A stretch of DNA of 14,331 nucleotides from Desulfonatronospira sp. (GTDB lineage Bacteria > Desulfobacterota > Desulfovibrionia > Desulfovibrionales > Desulfonatronovibrionaceae), in the NCBI GenBank assembly GCA_003563255.1, contig PWSL01000460.1:1-14331 (forward strand), written 5' to 3'. Each line of letters opens with the position of its first letter. Position 1 is the stretch's first letter. Under the pieces are notes generated by a model. That model did not search any database and was not told the DNA's origin. It saw only the letters and a list, made by a program, of their open reading frames with translations. Below are positions 14,230 to 14,331 of the stretch, piece by piece. The position numbers and the translations under genes are program-made.

Positions 14230-14331
14230 GGCCAGGGGGACAGTCCCCGCGAACACTATTCCTGCACAAATATAAAAAGTACAGACGCGAATTTTTGTGA
14301 AGCTGCATAATCATTACTTAGCGGGGGACAG
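14230..14331. repeat. Second REP/BIME-like pair, cut by the window end
   Basis: GGCC-A-GGGGGACAGTCCCCGC (14230-14250, one inserted A compared with 12695-12714) is followed 70 bases later by GCGGGGGACAG (14321-14331), the beginning of an inverted partner that the window truncates. The spacing equals that in the element at 12669-12844, but the DNA between the copies is different. No gene lies in 14172-14331. Confidence 0.65.

Overview
The window looks like a chromosomal segment of a Gram-negative, anaerobic, sulfate-reducer-type deltaproteobacterium, most plausibly of the Desulfovibrionales. This is inferred from gene content (tungsten aldehyde:ferredoxin oxidoreductase with a polyferredoxin partner, an NtrC-type two-component pair, a YkgJ-type Cys-cluster protein, a LytM peptidase), from moderate G+C, and from intergenic DNA rich in small palindromes. 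Nothing in the window fixes the species. There are no rRNA or tRNA genes, no CRISPR array and no intact transposase.

Layout. Positions 1-251 hold a gene-free composite of nested inverted repeats: two matching three-way-junction elements at the ends, a pair of inverted GCAAAG-type arms inside them, and two 13-bp hairpins in the middle. A three-gene minus-strand operon follows (326-3113): a four-cluster ferredoxin, an AOR-family tungstoenzyme and a nitroreductase. The genes are coupled by 1-nt and 4-nt overlaps. A 577-bp intergenic stretch with more palindromes leads to plus-strand genes: a class I aminotransferase (3691-4869), a sensor kinase and sigma-54 response regulator pair (4969-7801), a large helicase-nuclease (7980-10868) and an unrecognised membrane-anchored protein (10902-11921). 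A YkgJ-family gene lies convergent to these (11925-12602, minus). Then come a REP/BIME-like element (12669-12844), a secreted M23 peptidase (12920-13759, plus), a convergent minus-strand CULT-domain (cereblon-like) gene (13776-14171) and a second REP pair that runs off the window end.

How the genes work together. The ferredoxin and AOR subunit very likely form one redox complex that oxidises aldehydes and reduces a low-potential carrier; the flavoprotein nitroreductase is co-translated with them, role unknown. The kinase and regulator form a phosphorelay that should activate sigma-54 promoters; its targets are not visible here. The helicase combines, in one chain, a YprA/MrfA-type superfamily 2 helicase with its Cys-rich DUF1998/MZB domain and a C-terminal DEDD exonuclease resembling YprB/MrfB. 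In Bacillus subtilis those are two separate proteins of a mitomycin-damage repair pathway.

The strongest items for follow-up are this fused MrfA-MrfB-like enzyme, the bacterial cereblon-like CULT protein with an intact three-tryptophan cage and four zinc cysteines, and the mirrored element at 1-251, whose two end structures keep their pairing while changing the sequences of their inner stems.
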